From assembly GCF_000934755.1 (NCBI RefSeq), contig NZ_JYNP01000036.1:1-64000 (forward strand): a stretch of 64,000 nucleotides of DNA. Direction: 5' to 3'. Made by a program: the position numbers and the translations under genes. Each line of letters opens with the position of its first letter. Position 1 is the stretch's first letter. This document shows positions 44,517 through 53,607 of this stretch, one piece after another. The notes below the pieces were generated by a model. That model worked only from the letters and a program-made list of their open reading frames with translations, had not been told where the DNA came from and did not search any database. This DNA comes from Desulfonatronovibrio magnus (GTDB lineage: Bacteria > Desulfobacterota > Desulfovibrionia > Desulfovibrionales > Desulfonatronovibrionaceae).

Positions 44517-44831
44517 TTAGAGGGGTGGTGCAATAGTCACCAGTACCCGCATGTCGGTTGTGGCTCTTATGCCATGCGGTTCGGCAATATCGCATACCAG
44601 GATATCCCCGGTTTCAGCTGGAAGGGTTTTGTCCGCAGCGAGATATTCGCCTTTTCCTTCCAGCACCTGAATGCTCAATTCTCCTTCAAGCTCATGAGAA
44701 TGAATGGGAAGTTCCTGACCAGCCTTAAAATTAAAGTTAATAATTCTGAAATATGGGCTGTCATGTACCAGTAATTTTTTCATGGCCTTTTCGCTAAAGC
44801 TTCCTTCCTTAAAGATATTCATTGTTTTCAT
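44517..44831 (-). CDS. Small cupin-domain protein
   Basis: A 104-residue single cupin barrel. Metal-site residues are seen in LPIHSHELEGELSIQVLEGK (His, His, Glu) and EPHGIRA (His). AAGGAG precedes the ATG. Such proteins bind metal and small ligands or act as sensors; no enzyme activity can be assigned. It is monocistronic and divergent from the DUF362 operon. Confidence 0.85.
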   Translation of the reverse strand: MKTMNIFKEGSFSEKAMKKLLVHDSPYFRIINFNFKAGQELPIHSHELEGELSIQVLEGKGEYLAADKTLPAETGDILVCDIAEPHGIRATTDMRVLVTIAPPL

Positions 44832-44954
44832 GTCTTTTCTCCTTTTTTAAATTGTTTGTGAAATAGTTGCTTTTTTCTTGCTGTTCGACTTTGTGCCCGA
44901 GGTTGTTGATGCGTAAACATGGCACACACATAGCCATTAAGTTTTGAAGCTGCA

Positions 44955-44968
44955 TTGACTTGGGTCAA
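44955..44968. promoter_or_regulatory. CRP/FNR-type palindrome upstream of DUF362 operon
   Basis: TTGACTTGGGTCAA is a 14-bp palindrome of the form TTGAC-N4-GTCAA, like operators of the CRP/FNR superfamily. It is one base from TTGACC-NN-GGTCAA, which I recall as a proposed HcpR site in Desulfovibrio. It lies 95 bp before the DUF362 start and 123 bp before the divergent cupin start. Confidence 0.5.
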
Positions 44969-45063
44969 ATTTAGTGACTTACTGCATTATCCATTTACTC
45001 ACAGGTTCGGTCCCGGTCCTCCCCGGTGAAGTTCTTTTAACTCTCAATTGGAGATATTTTAAA

Positions 45064-46035
45064 ATGGAAAATCAATCGAAATCAAGCTTGTGGTCCAAAG
45101 GCAAAAGTTTAGTCTCCAGAAGAGACTTTATAAAAAAACAGGGTAAGGCAGCGCTTTTTGCAGCAGCAGTGGCAAAAGCAGGCTTTATTTTCCCCTCTTC
45201 AATCAAAGCACAGGACAGACCTGAAATTGCTGTTGCGAGAGGAGGGCCTGACGTGGCTGCAAGGGCTGCTGTGGATATTCTTGGAGGAATGGCCCATTAT
45301 GTTAAACCTGGAGACAAGGTTGTCATCAAGCCCAATATGAGTTTTGCACACCCTCCAGAAAGGGCGACCAATACTCATCCCGATGTGGTGAAGGCTCTTG
45401 CCATGATGTGTGTGGAAGCAGGCGCTGCAAGCGTTATGATTCTGGATAATCCTCTTCAGGGTGCAGAGTTATGCTTAGAGCGATCAGGCATACAGGAAGC
45501 CTGTAGCTCTGTGCCTCAGACTTCGGTTCACACATTCACATCCAATCGTTTTTTTACTACAGTTGATCTTGATCAGGGCCAAACCATGAAGCAGACTGAT
45601 GTTATGAACCCGGTTCTTGATGCCGACGTACTCATTGCAGCTCCGGTAGCCAAGTCTCATTCCGGTACAGGCGTGAGTTTGAGCATGAAAGGGATGATGG
45701 GTTTGATAAGGGATCGAGGCATAATGCATCGCAGGTTTAATCTGAGCTCGGCAATTGTTGATCTGTGTACTTTTTTGAAAGCCGACCTGACAATTATTGA
45801 TGCAACCAGGGTGCTGGCAAGTCATGGTCCGTTCGGGCCCGGGGAAGTCATTCAGGGCAACAGGGTGGTTGCGTCTACTGATATGGTTTCAGCAGATGCC
45901 ATGGTGGTGAATATGTTTCCCTGGTATGGAAGGGATATCATGCCGGAAAACGTTGCTCATATACTTGAGGCTCACAATAGAGGTCTGGGCAGGATGGACA
46001 TAGAAAACCTGACTGTAACCACTGTGGATGCCTGA
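45064..46035 (+). CDS. Tat-exported DUF362 family protein
   Basis: A 323-residue protein of the DUF362 family. A twin-arginine signal is visible (SRRDFIKKQGKAALFAAAVA), so the folded protein, probably with a cofactor, is exported. The DUF362 body starts PEIAVARGGPDVAARAAVDI and includes VVIKPNMSFAHPPERATNTH and AAPVAKSHSGTGVSLSMKGM. The start at 45064 has GGAG. It overlaps the next gene by one base (TGATG), so the two form a functional pair. The family is often linked to ferredoxin-type proteins; the reaction is unknown. Confidence 0.88.
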   Translation: MENQSKSSLWSKGKSLVSRRDFIKKQGKAALFAAAVAKAGFIFPSSIKAQDRPEIAVARGGPDVAARAAVDILGGMAHYVKPGDKVVIKPNMSFAHPPERATNTHPDVVKALAMMCVEAGAASVMILDNPLQGAELCLERSGIQEACSSVPQTSVHTFTSNRFFTTVDLDQGQTMKQTDVMNPVLDADVLIAAPVAKSHSGTGVSLSMKGMMGLIRDRGIMHRRFNLSSAIVDLCTFLKADLTIIDATRVLASHGPFGPGEVIQGNRVVASTDMVSADAMVVNMFPWYGRDIMPENVAHILEAHNRGLGRMDIENLTVTTVDA

Positions 46036-47672
46036 TGAATTTCAGGGTAATTTCTCAAGGCATATGTCTGATTTTCTTTCTTTATCTTCTTTTTCAAGCT
46101 GCTTTTCCATTATCATCATTTTTCCCGGCTGATACTTTTCTAAGGCTTGACCCATTAATATCACTGGGAACTATGATCTCATCGAGAGCCTGGATATGGT
46201 CCCTTTTTCCCGGGTTTATCATTCTTGGTCTGACACTGATTCTTGGCAGGTTTTTTTGTGGGTATGTCTGCCCCATGGGAACCACCATAGATTTAAGTGA
46301 CAGGCTTTTCAAAATCCGGTCCGGCAGCAAAAGACTGAAAAATGAGCAGAGAGCAAGCCTTTTAAAGCTGAAATTCTATGTCTTGTTTTTTATCCTTGGA
46401 GCTGGAATTCTGAGCATTTCATGGGTTTTTTCAGCTGCCCCGCTTTCTCTGATAACCAGACTGTATGGACTTATCATTTATCCAGTTCTGATATTCGTGA
46501 CTGACATTTTTCTTGATCTGACCATGCCTTTCAGCATGATGCTCGGGTTAGATTTTTTGACCTATGCCGAACCTCAGGTCTTACGTTTTGCCACCCAATG
46601 GTTCATTGCTGCATTTTTTGGCAGTGTAATGCTGCTGGTGTATTTTTCTCCAAGATTCTGGTGCAGATATTTGTGCCCTTCCGGAGCAATGATGGCGCTT
46701 CTTGGCAGGAAGCCTCTGATTCGCAGGCATGTAAGTTCTGAATGCACACATTGCGGAATGTGCGAAAAAAAATGCCCCATGAATGCCATCCAGAATGATC
46801 CTTTTCAAACTGTTTATCAGGAATGTATAGTTTGTCAGACCTGTGTCAGGGTATGCCCGGAACAGGCTGTAAATTTCAAGCCTGGATGGAAATCCGATAT
46901 TATTGCAGACAGAGATTTTATACCTTCTCGAAGAAGGGTGATTGCAGCCGCAGCAGTGGGTGCTGGATCAGCAATTATTGCTCATACTGGAATAGCTGCA
47001 GTCAAAAATGATTTGGTTCCAGGCAACATAATGCCGCATAGCCTCATTCGTCCGCCAGGTGCTGTACTGGAGCGTGACTTTCAGTCCAGATGCGTAAGGT
47101 GTGGGTTATGTATGAAAGCCTGTCCCACTAATACCTTGCAGCCTGTCTGGCTTGAGGCAGGCTTAGATGGTATTTTCAGTCCCAAAATGCTTCCAAGAAG
47201 AGGGCCTTGTGAGGTTATGTGTAATGTCTGTGGTCACGTTTGTCCCACAGGTGCGATTCGAGCCTTGTCTCTTGAGGAAAAAATGTGGGCCAGAGTTGGA
47301 ACTTCATATGTGATCCCCTATAAATGTCTGGCCTGGGAATGGGACAGGGAATGTCTGGTTTGCTATGAGGTTTGCCCATACGCCGCCATTGAGCTTAAGA
47401 GAGTTGATTCCAGGTCCGTGCCGGTACCATATGTTTTACCCAATAAATGCAGTGGATGCGGAGCATGTGAATACCATTGTCCTGTTCAGGCCGGTTCTGC
47501 CATCATTGTTGAACCCATGGAGGCTCTCAGGATGAACACAGGGTCATATATCGAGACCGGAAGGGCCATTGGAATGGACCTGGAGGCTGATCCGGACCGG
47601 CAGAGAAGACCACCTGATTACCTCTTTGACCCGCAGGGTCCGGGGGACTTGCCTCCTGGTTTCAGTTTCTGA
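46035..47672 (+). CDS. Membrane polyferredoxin, NapH/NapG-like fusion
   Basis: A 545-residue iron-sulfur protein. Residues 1-220 carry about five helices with CGYVCPMGT and CRYLCPSGA motifs as in NapH/RdxA proteins. Two 4Fe-4S motifs follow (CTHCGMCEKKCP, CIVCQTCVRVCP). Then SRRRVIAAAAVGAGSAIIAH resembles a Tat signal or anchor. Four more Cys sets follow (CVRCGLCMKACP; CEVMCNVCGHVCP; CLVCYEVCP; CSGCGACEYHCP), as in NapG. It should pass electrons from quinol across the membrane to periplasmic partners, perhaps the DUF362 protein. Confidence 0.88.
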   Translation: MNFRVISQGICLIFFLYLLFQAAFPLSSFFPADTFLRLDPLISLGTMISSRAWIWSLFPGFIILGLTLILGRFFCGYVCPMGTTIDLSDRLFKIRSGSKRLKNEQRASLLKLKFYVLFFILGAGILSISWVFSAAPLSLITRLYGLIIYPVLIFVTDIFLDLTMPFSMMLGLDFLTYAEPQVLRFATQWFIAAFFGSVMLLVYFSPRFWCRYLCPSGAMMALLGRKPLIRRHVSSECTHCGMCEKKCPMNAIQNDPFQTVYQECIVCQTCVRVCPEQAVNFKPGWKSDIIADRDFIPSRRRVIAAAAVGAGSAIIAHTGIAAVKNDLVPGNIMPHSLIRPPGAVLERDFQSRCVRCGLCMKACPTNTLQPVWLEAGLDGIFSPKMLPRRGPCEVMCNVCGHVCPTGAIRALSLEEKMWARVGTSYVIPYKCLAWEWDRECLVCYEVCPYAAIELKRVDSRSVPVPYVLPNKCSGCGACEYHCPVQAGSAIIVEPMEALRMNTGSYIETGRAIGMDLEADPDRQRRPPDYLFDPQGPGDLPPGFSF

Positions 47673-47754
47673 AGAGGATTGTATTCATCCACTTTCAAAA
47701 ACAGGCTGTCCTCACAGCAGGTTGAATAGGTATAATTTTTTTGGTAAAAATTGA

Positions 47755-48597
47755 TCACTGCAGACAGCTTCTTCGATATGACATGGCTAAGAACAGAGCA
47801 AACAAAGCAGCTCCCACTCCGATTAGCACATCATAATATTCCGGAGCTGTCAGACTCAATCTCATGAGCAGTGTTGAAACTGCAAATCCGGAATTTCTGA
47901 ATATATCCTGAAAACTCGGGAAAAAACTGTGAGAAATGAGTACCAGTAGAATGTCGCTGAATACCAGAATGGTATAAAATTCAGCAAAAAATTCAATGTG
48001 ATCATGTTCTCCCACAACTGAAGAAACATTGTAAGCTACAAGCAAGGTAAACACCACAAGCAGCATGATGGCCACCATCTTTTTAGCTCCCACAAACATG
48101 AAAAGAACTGCCCCGGATCCTGCTTCCTCCCGTTTGACCTGCTGTTTGTAATAAATGCTGAGCAGGACAAAAATTATCAGTGCTCCGAGGCCGTAGGCAC
48201 CTATTCTTAATACTGCATCCATTTGCCCGGCAAGTTTGATGGGTTCTGAAAAATGAATGAGCTCTTTAAAAGCATTACGCAGGAAAATTAACGCCAGGAT
48301 TTCAAACTGCTTTCCGACTGCTCTGGAAACCGAGCAAGGCAGGATAAAAATCAGGCTGATAACTTCAGTCAAAAGCAGGAGAGTAAATGCCAGGTGAACT
48401 GCATAAAAAGGATTGGTAGGGATATGCTGAGCCAGACTTTCAGGCAGAAGACCTGTCCTGTTTAATTCTATCCCTGTCAGGCTAATCAGAAAAACACTGA
48501 TGAGTGTCCATGTAACCAGGCGCTGGGTAGTCTTATGTTCCCAATAGTAATGGAGTGGGTCATAAATGTGATGTACTTTTTCAATAATTATGCTCAA
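47755..48597 (-). CDS. Hypothetical seven-helix membrane protein
   Basis: A 280-residue integral membrane protein with about seven hydrophobic segments, starting at residue 28. The short N-terminal tail has IYDPLHYYWEHKTTQRLV. No domain is recognised. It converges on the polyferredoxin gene (82 bp apart). Histidines near helix ends (H10, H16, H20, H52) might bind heme, but there is no recognisable cytochrome motif. Confidence 0.7.
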   Translation of the reverse strand: MSIIIEKVHHIYDPLHYYWEHKTTQRLVTWTLISVFLISLTGIELNRTGLLPESLAQHIPTNPFYAVHLAFTLLLLTEVISLIFILPCSVSRAVGKQFEILALIFLRNAFKELIHFSEPIKLAGQMDAVLRIGAYGLGALIIFVLLSIYYKQQVKREEAGSGAVLFMFVGAKKMVAIMLLVVFTLLVAYNVSSVVGEHDHIEFFAEFYTILVFSDILLVLISHSFFPSFQDIFRNSGFAVSTLLMRLSLTAPEYYDVLIGVGAALFALFLAMSYRRSCLQ

Positions 48598-49796
48598 TTA
48601 TCAACCCTTATATGTTCGGGTTTGGAGCTGTTAGCTTTGCTGATCAACATCTATAAGTAATTGCGACCAAATACTTAACAAATAAATACAGAGACTTATC
48701 ATTTTTTGTTTTGTAGTAACTGCTCATCACACTTGCTATAAGACTATTAAAATGCCCTGGATTCCGGCTTTCTCCGGAATGCCGGTAAAGAGTAAAATCT
48801 GCTTTAACCGTCACCCCGGTCCCGGAACGAGTTTGGGATGACGGATCCTGGGGCCTGTAGTTGCATTTCGATTTACAAGCTCCTCACCCGGACGGCCCGG
48901 GACTGAACTTGTGAGTAACTTGAAATAGCCTCAACACGAGATTGCTTCGCTTCGCTCGCAACAAGGATTGCCGCGCTCGAAGACTCGCTCGCAATGACAC
49001 CTGAGCTGACAGGGATGTGGTAGCTGAAAACCTGTCACCCACGAGGGAGCCTAAGCGACCGAAGCAATCTGTATCGTAAAACCGTAATGCTCTGAATTTA
49101 TTGCATATACGTTTGTAGTTACTTAGAAGCTCCTCACCTGGGCGGCCCGGGACCGAACTTGTGAGTAACTTTATGACTCTGTCACTTTTCGGGAAATTGG
49201 GACAGTCCCCGCGAGGTACTATAAAAAAGTTTGATGCTGCATTGGTCCCTGGAAGAAATTGGCTTTATTGACAAAATTTACACAGCGAGGGACAGTCCCT
49301 GTGCCAGGCTCAAAGTTCCCATCTTTGACGGAACTTTGCTGGCAAATGTGCATGAATCATAAGCAAAAATTGTAAAAATGTGAAAACTGTAAACATCTGA
49401 TTTTATTATCAAAACGATTGTAGTTACTTAGAAGCTCTTCACCTGGGCGGCCCGGGACCGAACTTGTGAGTAACTTTATGACTCTGTCACTTTTCGGGAA
49501 ATTGGGACAGTCCCCGCGAGGTACTATAAAAAAGTTTGATGCTGCATTGGTCCCTGGAAGAAATTTGCTTTGATGAAAAAATCTACACAGCGAGGGACAG
49601 TCCCTGTGCCAAGTGCAAAGTTCCCATCTTTGACGGAACTTTGCTGGCAAATGTGCATGAATCATAAGCAAAAATTGTAAAAATGTGAAAACTGTAAACA
49701 TCCGATTTTATTAGCAATACGATTCCAGTAACTTATAAACAGGCAGATGAATGGTGAACAATAACAAGTTACAATGCCAGGCTGATAAGGCCTGTG
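48598..49796. repeat. 1.2-kb intergenic repeat array with a 305-bp tandem duplication
   Basis: No gene is seen. 48757-48850 is family I (ATTCCGGCTTTCTCCGGAAT and CACCCCGGTCCCGGAACGAG). 48868-48918 is a hairpin unit ending GTGAGTAACT. 48919-49116 is family E. From 49121 a unit of hairpin plus family F (ACTTAGAAGCTCCTCACCTG ... CGAGGGACAGTCCCTGTGCC ... TTTGACGGAACTTT) is repeated once in direct tandem with period 305 bp (49121-49425 and 49426-49735), nearly identical by eye. Confidence 0.85.
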
Positions 49797-50330
49797 TTAA
49801 TACTCAATTCCTTTCTGAGCTCGGATATTTTTCTGAAAGTGATGTTTTCTTTCTTCAATTTCTGAGACCATGTCTGCCTGGGAGCAGAGCCATTCAGGGG
49901 CATCCCGACCTGATAAAACCAGATTAGCATTATGTTCTCTGGCTTTTTGGATCAGACCCATTATTTCATCCTTAGAGATGAGCTCCATGTTCAAAGCATA
50001 TACAGCTTCATCCAGAATGAGCATTTCACAATGATTCTCAAATTGATGTTCGGCCCATTCTATTAGCTGAAGGGCACCTTCTCTGTGTTTTGGCCAGTCA
50101 TTTTTGTTTCTGTAAAACCCCTTGCCAGAAGCAAGGAAATTACTTCCCAATATATTTTTGAGAATTTTTTGCTCACCCGCCTGACCATCACGTTTGAGAA
50201 ACTGACCAAAAGCGACCTTGAGTCCGGCTCCATGCCCCCTGATAGCCTGTCCAGTGCAAGCACTTGTCTTGCCTTTGCCGTTGCCGGTGTATACCATGAT
50301 CAGGCTTTGTCTTTGAGATTCTTCTCCCAT
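49797..50330 (-). CDS. cobO: Cob(I)alamin adenosyltransferase (CobA/BtuR/CobO type)
   Basis: A 177-residue enzyme that adds the adenosyl group to corrinoid cobalt. The P-loop is VYTGNGKGKTSACTG near the N-terminus; FLKRDG, LDEAVYALNM and LVLSGRDAPEWL are family motifs. Length is slightly short but complete. It starts inside the end of the amidohydrolase gene (31-nt overlap). Corrinoid enzymes are common in Desulfobacterota; no other cob gene is in the window. Confidence 0.94.
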   Translation of the reverse strand: MGEESQRQSLIMVYTGNGKGKTSACTGQAIRGHGAGLKVAFGQFLKRDGQAGEQKILKNILGSNFLASGKGFYRNKNDWPKHREGALQLIEWAEHQFENHCEMLILDEAVYALNMELISKDEIMGLIQKAREHNANLVLSGRDAPEWLCSQADMVSEIEERKHHFQKNIRAQKGIEY

Positions 50331-51622
50331 TGTCTTGCCTCTTTAATAATTATTTCTTCATCAGGAACTTTTCTGTTTTGCATAAGTATTTTACCGTTGC
50401 AAATGGTGGTATCTATGCATTCGCTGGATGCTGAGTATACAAGGTTTGATACTAAATCGTGGCCGGGTATTAGAGAGTAGTGGTTAAGGTTAACTAAGAT
50501 GCAGTCTGCCAGCATGCCGGTTTCAATCCTGCCCACGTCCATGTCTAATGCTTTTGCGCCATTTACAGTAGCGCACTCAAGGGCTTGCTGAGCGGAAAAT
50601 AATGTTGGATCTGAGTATACACTTTCTAAGTGATCTCTAAGATTGCTTTCCATTATTTTGGACGTAAATACGCACGTATCAAAGCTGGAAGCCTTGGCCT
50701 GGAGAGCGGCCACTTTCATCTCTTCAAGCATGTCGAGATTGTTATTGGATGAACAACCATCTGTACCGAGAGCAATGCAGACTCCGCGATTAGAAATCTC
50801 GCGAAAGGGAAATACCCCGGATCCAAGTTTCATATTGGAAACCGGGTTGTGCACAACTTTTACCTCACGCTCAGCCAGCAGATCCATCTCATGATCATTA
50901 ACCCAGATTGAGTGACAGGCCAGACAGTTGGGCCCAAGAAGACCAATGCTTTCTAAGTATTCTACAGGTCTTTTGCCTGTGGCTGCTATACAGTCCGCGA
51001 CCTCTTTTCGTGTTTCTGCAACGTGAATGTGAATCAGAAGATTGTTATCAGCAGCAAAGTCTTTGAGCCAGCGCAGGGAATCTCTGGAAACAGTGTAGAC
51101 TGCATGAGGACCGAGAGTGAAGGTGATGCGGTCATGTTTCTGTGTTTCTTTATAAAATTTTCTTGTTCTGGAGCGGAACTTTTTGGCTTTTTCCGGGTCA
51201 TTGAAGTCCACAAATACTGTAGACAAAAAAGCCCTGATACCCATTTCAGAAACAGCCTGCATAGTAGCGGGCATGTGCCAGTACATGTCGCAAAACATGG
51301 TTGTCCCGGTTTTTATCATTTCCAGACATGCCAGGCGTGATCCGATGTAAATGTCTTCATAACGCAATTTTGATTCAAAGGGCCAGATATAGTTTTGCAG
51401 CCAGTTAAAGAGCTCCATATCATCAGCATATCCACGAAGCAAAGTCATGGCTGCGTGGGTATGCGCATTGATGAAGGATGGAAAAATGGCCATATCCCGG
51501 CCGTCAATGACATCGTCAGCATCTAACTGCAGCTCAGGTCCTATGCTGTGGAAGCGGTTGCCCTGAATGTAAATGTCCTGGATTTCATCCTTAAACAGGA
51601 TGTTTTTGATAAGTATACTCAT
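50300..51622 (-). CDS. mtaD: 5'-methylthioadenosine / S-adenosylhomocysteine deaminase (amidohydrolase)
   Basis: A 440-residue metal-dependent amidohydrolase of the TrzA/MtaD group, which deaminates MTA, SAH or related purine nucleosides. Metal and active-site motifs are FINAHTHAAMTLLRGYADD, LIHIHVAE, HSIWV, VVHNPVSNMKLGSG and ALGTDGCSSNNNLDM. It is the first gene of a pair with cobO (31-nt overlap). The link may be handling of by-products from S-adenosylmethionine or adenosylcobalamin chemistry, but that is inference. Confidence 0.9.
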   Translation of the reverse strand: MSILIKNILFKDEIQDIYIQGNRFHSIGPELQLDADDVIDGRDMAIFPSFINAHTHAAMTLLRGYADDMELFNWLQNYIWPFESKLRYEDIYIGSRLACLEMIKTGTTMFCDMYWHMPATMQAVSEMGIRAFLSTVFVDFNDPEKAKKFRSRTRKFYKETQKHDRITFTLGPHAVYTVSRDSLRWLKDFAADNNLLIHIHVAETRKEVADCIAATGKRPVEYLESIGLLGPNCLACHSIWVNDHEMDLLAEREVKVVHNPVSNMKLGSGVFPFREISNRGVCIALGTDGCSSNNNLDMLEEMKVAALQAKASSFDTCVFTSKIMESNLRDHLESVYSDPTLFSAQQALECATVNGAKALDMDVGRIETGMLADCILVNLNHYSLIPGHDLVSNLVYSASSECIDTTICNGKILMQNRKVPDEEIIIKEARQWEKNLKDKA

Positions 51623-51713
51623 GCCAATAAAGCTTAACTGTTAATCTAATGTTTTGTTGAATATGATAAGCAATCCGAACCCTTGCGTCTCACCTGTTTT
51701 CTTGATGAATATT

Positions 51714-51956
51714 CTAACAGGTTGAGCAGTTGCCTCCGGAGCAACCGGAGCAGGGGCTTGATCCACCAGAAGATGGTGCTGAGGCAGTAGGGCTTCCGGA
51801 AACTATGGGACCACCTGTTTTGAATTTGCATGCAGACATGAGCTTGGCTACGCGGTCAGATCCGCAGTCAGGGCAGTTCACAGGATCAGATTCACGAAAA
51901 ACCAGTTCTTCAAACTCAGTCGAACATTTATTGCAGCAAAATTCATGTATGGGCAT
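51714..51956 (-). CDS. FmdB-family zinc ribbon protein
   Basis: An 80-residue protein. Residues 1-45 are the FmdB zinc ribbon (MPIHEFCCNKCSTEFEELV, then CPDCGSDRVAKLMSA). The C-terminal 25 residues are Gly/Ser/Cys-rich (SPCSGCSGGNCSTC) with four cysteines that could bind a second metal or a cluster. It is cytoplasmic and of unknown role. It lies alone upstream of the amidohydrolase gene, 91 bp away. Confidence 0.88.
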   Translation of the reverse strand: MPIHEFCCNKCSTEFEELVFRESDPVNCPDCGSDRVAKLMSACKFKTGGPIVSGSPTASAPSSGGSSPCSGCSGGNCSTC

Positions 51957-51990
51957 GTGAAATTCTCCTAATAATTTGTATGTATTGATG

Positions 51991-52146
51991 ATATTAGTAA
52001 CTTACCGTTTCAATCCTGTAGAAAAAAACAATAAATTGTTATCAGTTAATTGTTGAAGAACAAAAGCCTGAATTCACTGCCTTACCCTGATAACAATTAA
52101 CAAATAACGAATAACAGATAACAGATAACAGATAACTGAGTCGTGA
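51991..52146 (+). repeat. Modular repeat B7 with ATAACAG heptamers
   Basis: Left end AGTAACTTACCGTTTCAATC and AAAAAAACAATAAATTG match the other modular repeats, but the interior differs: GTTATCAGTTAATTGTTGAA, CAAAAGCCTGAATTCACTGC, then ATAACAG tandem units (52111-52138). The right end GTGAACAAAGCCCGC is a decayed form of GGGCACAGCCCGC. The same interior occurs in B9 (55985-56100). Confidence 0.8.
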
Positions 52147-52158
52147 ACAAAGCCCGCT

Positions 52159-52770
52159 TTAATCCAGATACTCTTTAAGCTCGTCAACTGCCTCAAAAAG
52201 ATAGTGATCTACAAGCCTGCATAACAGATGACCGGCAGTTATCTGTACTTCCTGAATAATGGGTGTTGATTTATGCTTGACATGCAGTACATAATTGCAG
52301 TGCCCCTTCATATCCCCTCCGGTTTTACCCAGTATGCCTACGGTAACTATTTTCATCTCAGAGGCCTGGATCAGTGCATTGGTTAAGTTGGGGCTGTTGC
52401 CGGATGTGGAGATGCAGAACAAAACATCTCCGGCCTGTCCCAGGGCCTTTACCTGCTTGGAAAAAACCTGGTCAAAGGCATAATCATTACTGATGGAGGT
52501 CAGAATGGATGTGTCTGTTGTCAGGGCAATGGCTGGCAGGGGAGGGCGTTCCAGCATGAATCTGTTGACAAATTCAGCAGCGAGATGTTGTGCATCGGCT
52601 GCGCTGCCGCCATTACCGCAAAATAACAGCTTTCCTCCTGCAGCAAGGCAGGCTGAGGATATCTTGGCAATAGTAGTCAGTTTCTCTTTGTTGGCTTCAA
52701 AAAAAGCTTCTCTGACTCGGGCCCCTTCCTTGGAATGTTCTGTAATAATTTTCAGGCCGTTATCTGTCAT
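52159..52770 (-). CDS. gmhA: Phosphoheptose isomerase GmhA
   Basis: A 203-residue SIS-domain enzyme converting sedoheptulose 7-phosphate to D-glycero-D-manno-heptose 7-phosphate for lipopolysaccharide core. Motifs are LLFCGNGGSAADAQHLAAEF, TDTSILTSISNDY and CISTSGNSPN (phosphate-binding Ser residues). The ATG at 52770 is preferred over the TTG just before it. It supports a Gram-negative envelope. No other heptose genes adjoin. Confidence 0.95.
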   Translation of the reverse strand: MTDNGLKIITEHSKEGARVREAFFEANKEKLTTIAKISSACLAAGGKLLFCGNGGSAADAQHLAAEFVNRFMLERPPLPAIALTTDTSILTSISNDYAFDQVFSKQVKALGQAGDVLFCISTSGNSPNLTNALIQASEMKIVTVGILGKTGGDMKGHCNYVLHVKHKSTPIIQEVQITAGHLLCRLVDHYLFEAVDELKEYLD

Positions 52771-53607
52771 CAAAAAAACCTCTTCATATCTTGAGGGTTC
52801 ATGGTTACTTGTTCCTGGTTCTTGGTTCCTGGTTCCTTGTTGGATGAAATAGAAAGGCAGTATTACGCGCTTCTAAGTAACTACAATCATTTTGATAATA
52901 AAATCAGACTCTTACAGTTTTCATGATTTGCAATTTTTGCTTATGATTCATGCACATTTGCCAGAAAAGTTTCGTCAAAGATGGGAGCTTTGCGCCAGGC
53001 ACAGGGACTGTCCCTCGCTGTGTAAATTTTTTCATTAAAGCAAAATTCATCCAGGAACCAATGGAGCATCAGTCTTGTTTGTAGCACCTCGCGGGGACTG
53101 TCCCAATTTCCAGAAAAGTGACAGAGTCTTAAAGTTACTCACAAGTTCGGTCCGGGGCCGCCCGGGTGAGGGGCTTCTAAAAAAATCGATTGGAGACAGT
53201 CACCTCTGCCAGCTTAGAGCTGCAAAACAGCTGGACTGTCCGACAGCAAAAGAGCCAGTGCCATTTCAGCAAATTCGTTACGCTCCTCACAATATTGATG
53301 TTGCTGCCTGCATTGCTTATAGGTCTACAATCCAGTCAGGTCAATTGTTAAGCCGATCAAAAATTTTATAAAGCAAGGTCTTTTCTTTTAATTTGTTTTC
53401 ATTTAACTTTAAAGAACAGGGGCTTGGCAAAGCAAAAACAATTGTAACACTTTAGCGACATTTTGTGTAAATTATTGCCTCCAGCACTGGGGACAGGCAC
53501 TTTTGCCGATCTCAAACCACAAAACAGCCGGACTATCCGGCGGCAAAACAGCCAGTCCCCTGCAAGCATAAATAAAGTGTCGCCATAGTGATAAAGGGGA
53601 AATATAA
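52771..53607. repeat. Intergenic repeat block gmhA/aroK-like
   Basis: No gene is seen in about 840 bp. 52798-52845 is a run of GGTTCCT/GGTTACTT-like heptamers. 52872-53133 is a reversed family F copy (AAAGTTCCGTCAAAG-type words as AAAGTTTCGTCAAAGATGGG). 53134-53180 is a reversed hairpin unit. 53215-53280 is a type D fragment (AACAGCTGGACTGTCCGACA). 53448-53590 is a full type D element (separate entry). The gene's ribosome site AAGGGGA follows directly. Confidence 0.75.
53448..53590. mobile_element. Small TIR element, type D
   Basis: A 143-bp element with ends CACTTTAGCGACATTTTGTG and, inverted, CACTATGGCGACACTTTATT. The interior holds GCCTCCAGCACTGGGGACAG and a GCCGGACTATCCGGC palindrome. 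Related copies are at 33706 and 8632. No clear target duplication is seen. It ends 17 bp before the aroK-like start, so it probably supplies the gene's 5' leader. Confidence 0.7.

Noticed and set aside
38046-52035. GTTTCAATCC-containing repeats as CRISPR repeats
   Set aside because: The left end of the modular repeat contains a CRISPR-like GTTTCAATCC, but copies are isolated in different gaps with no spacer array and no cas genes.
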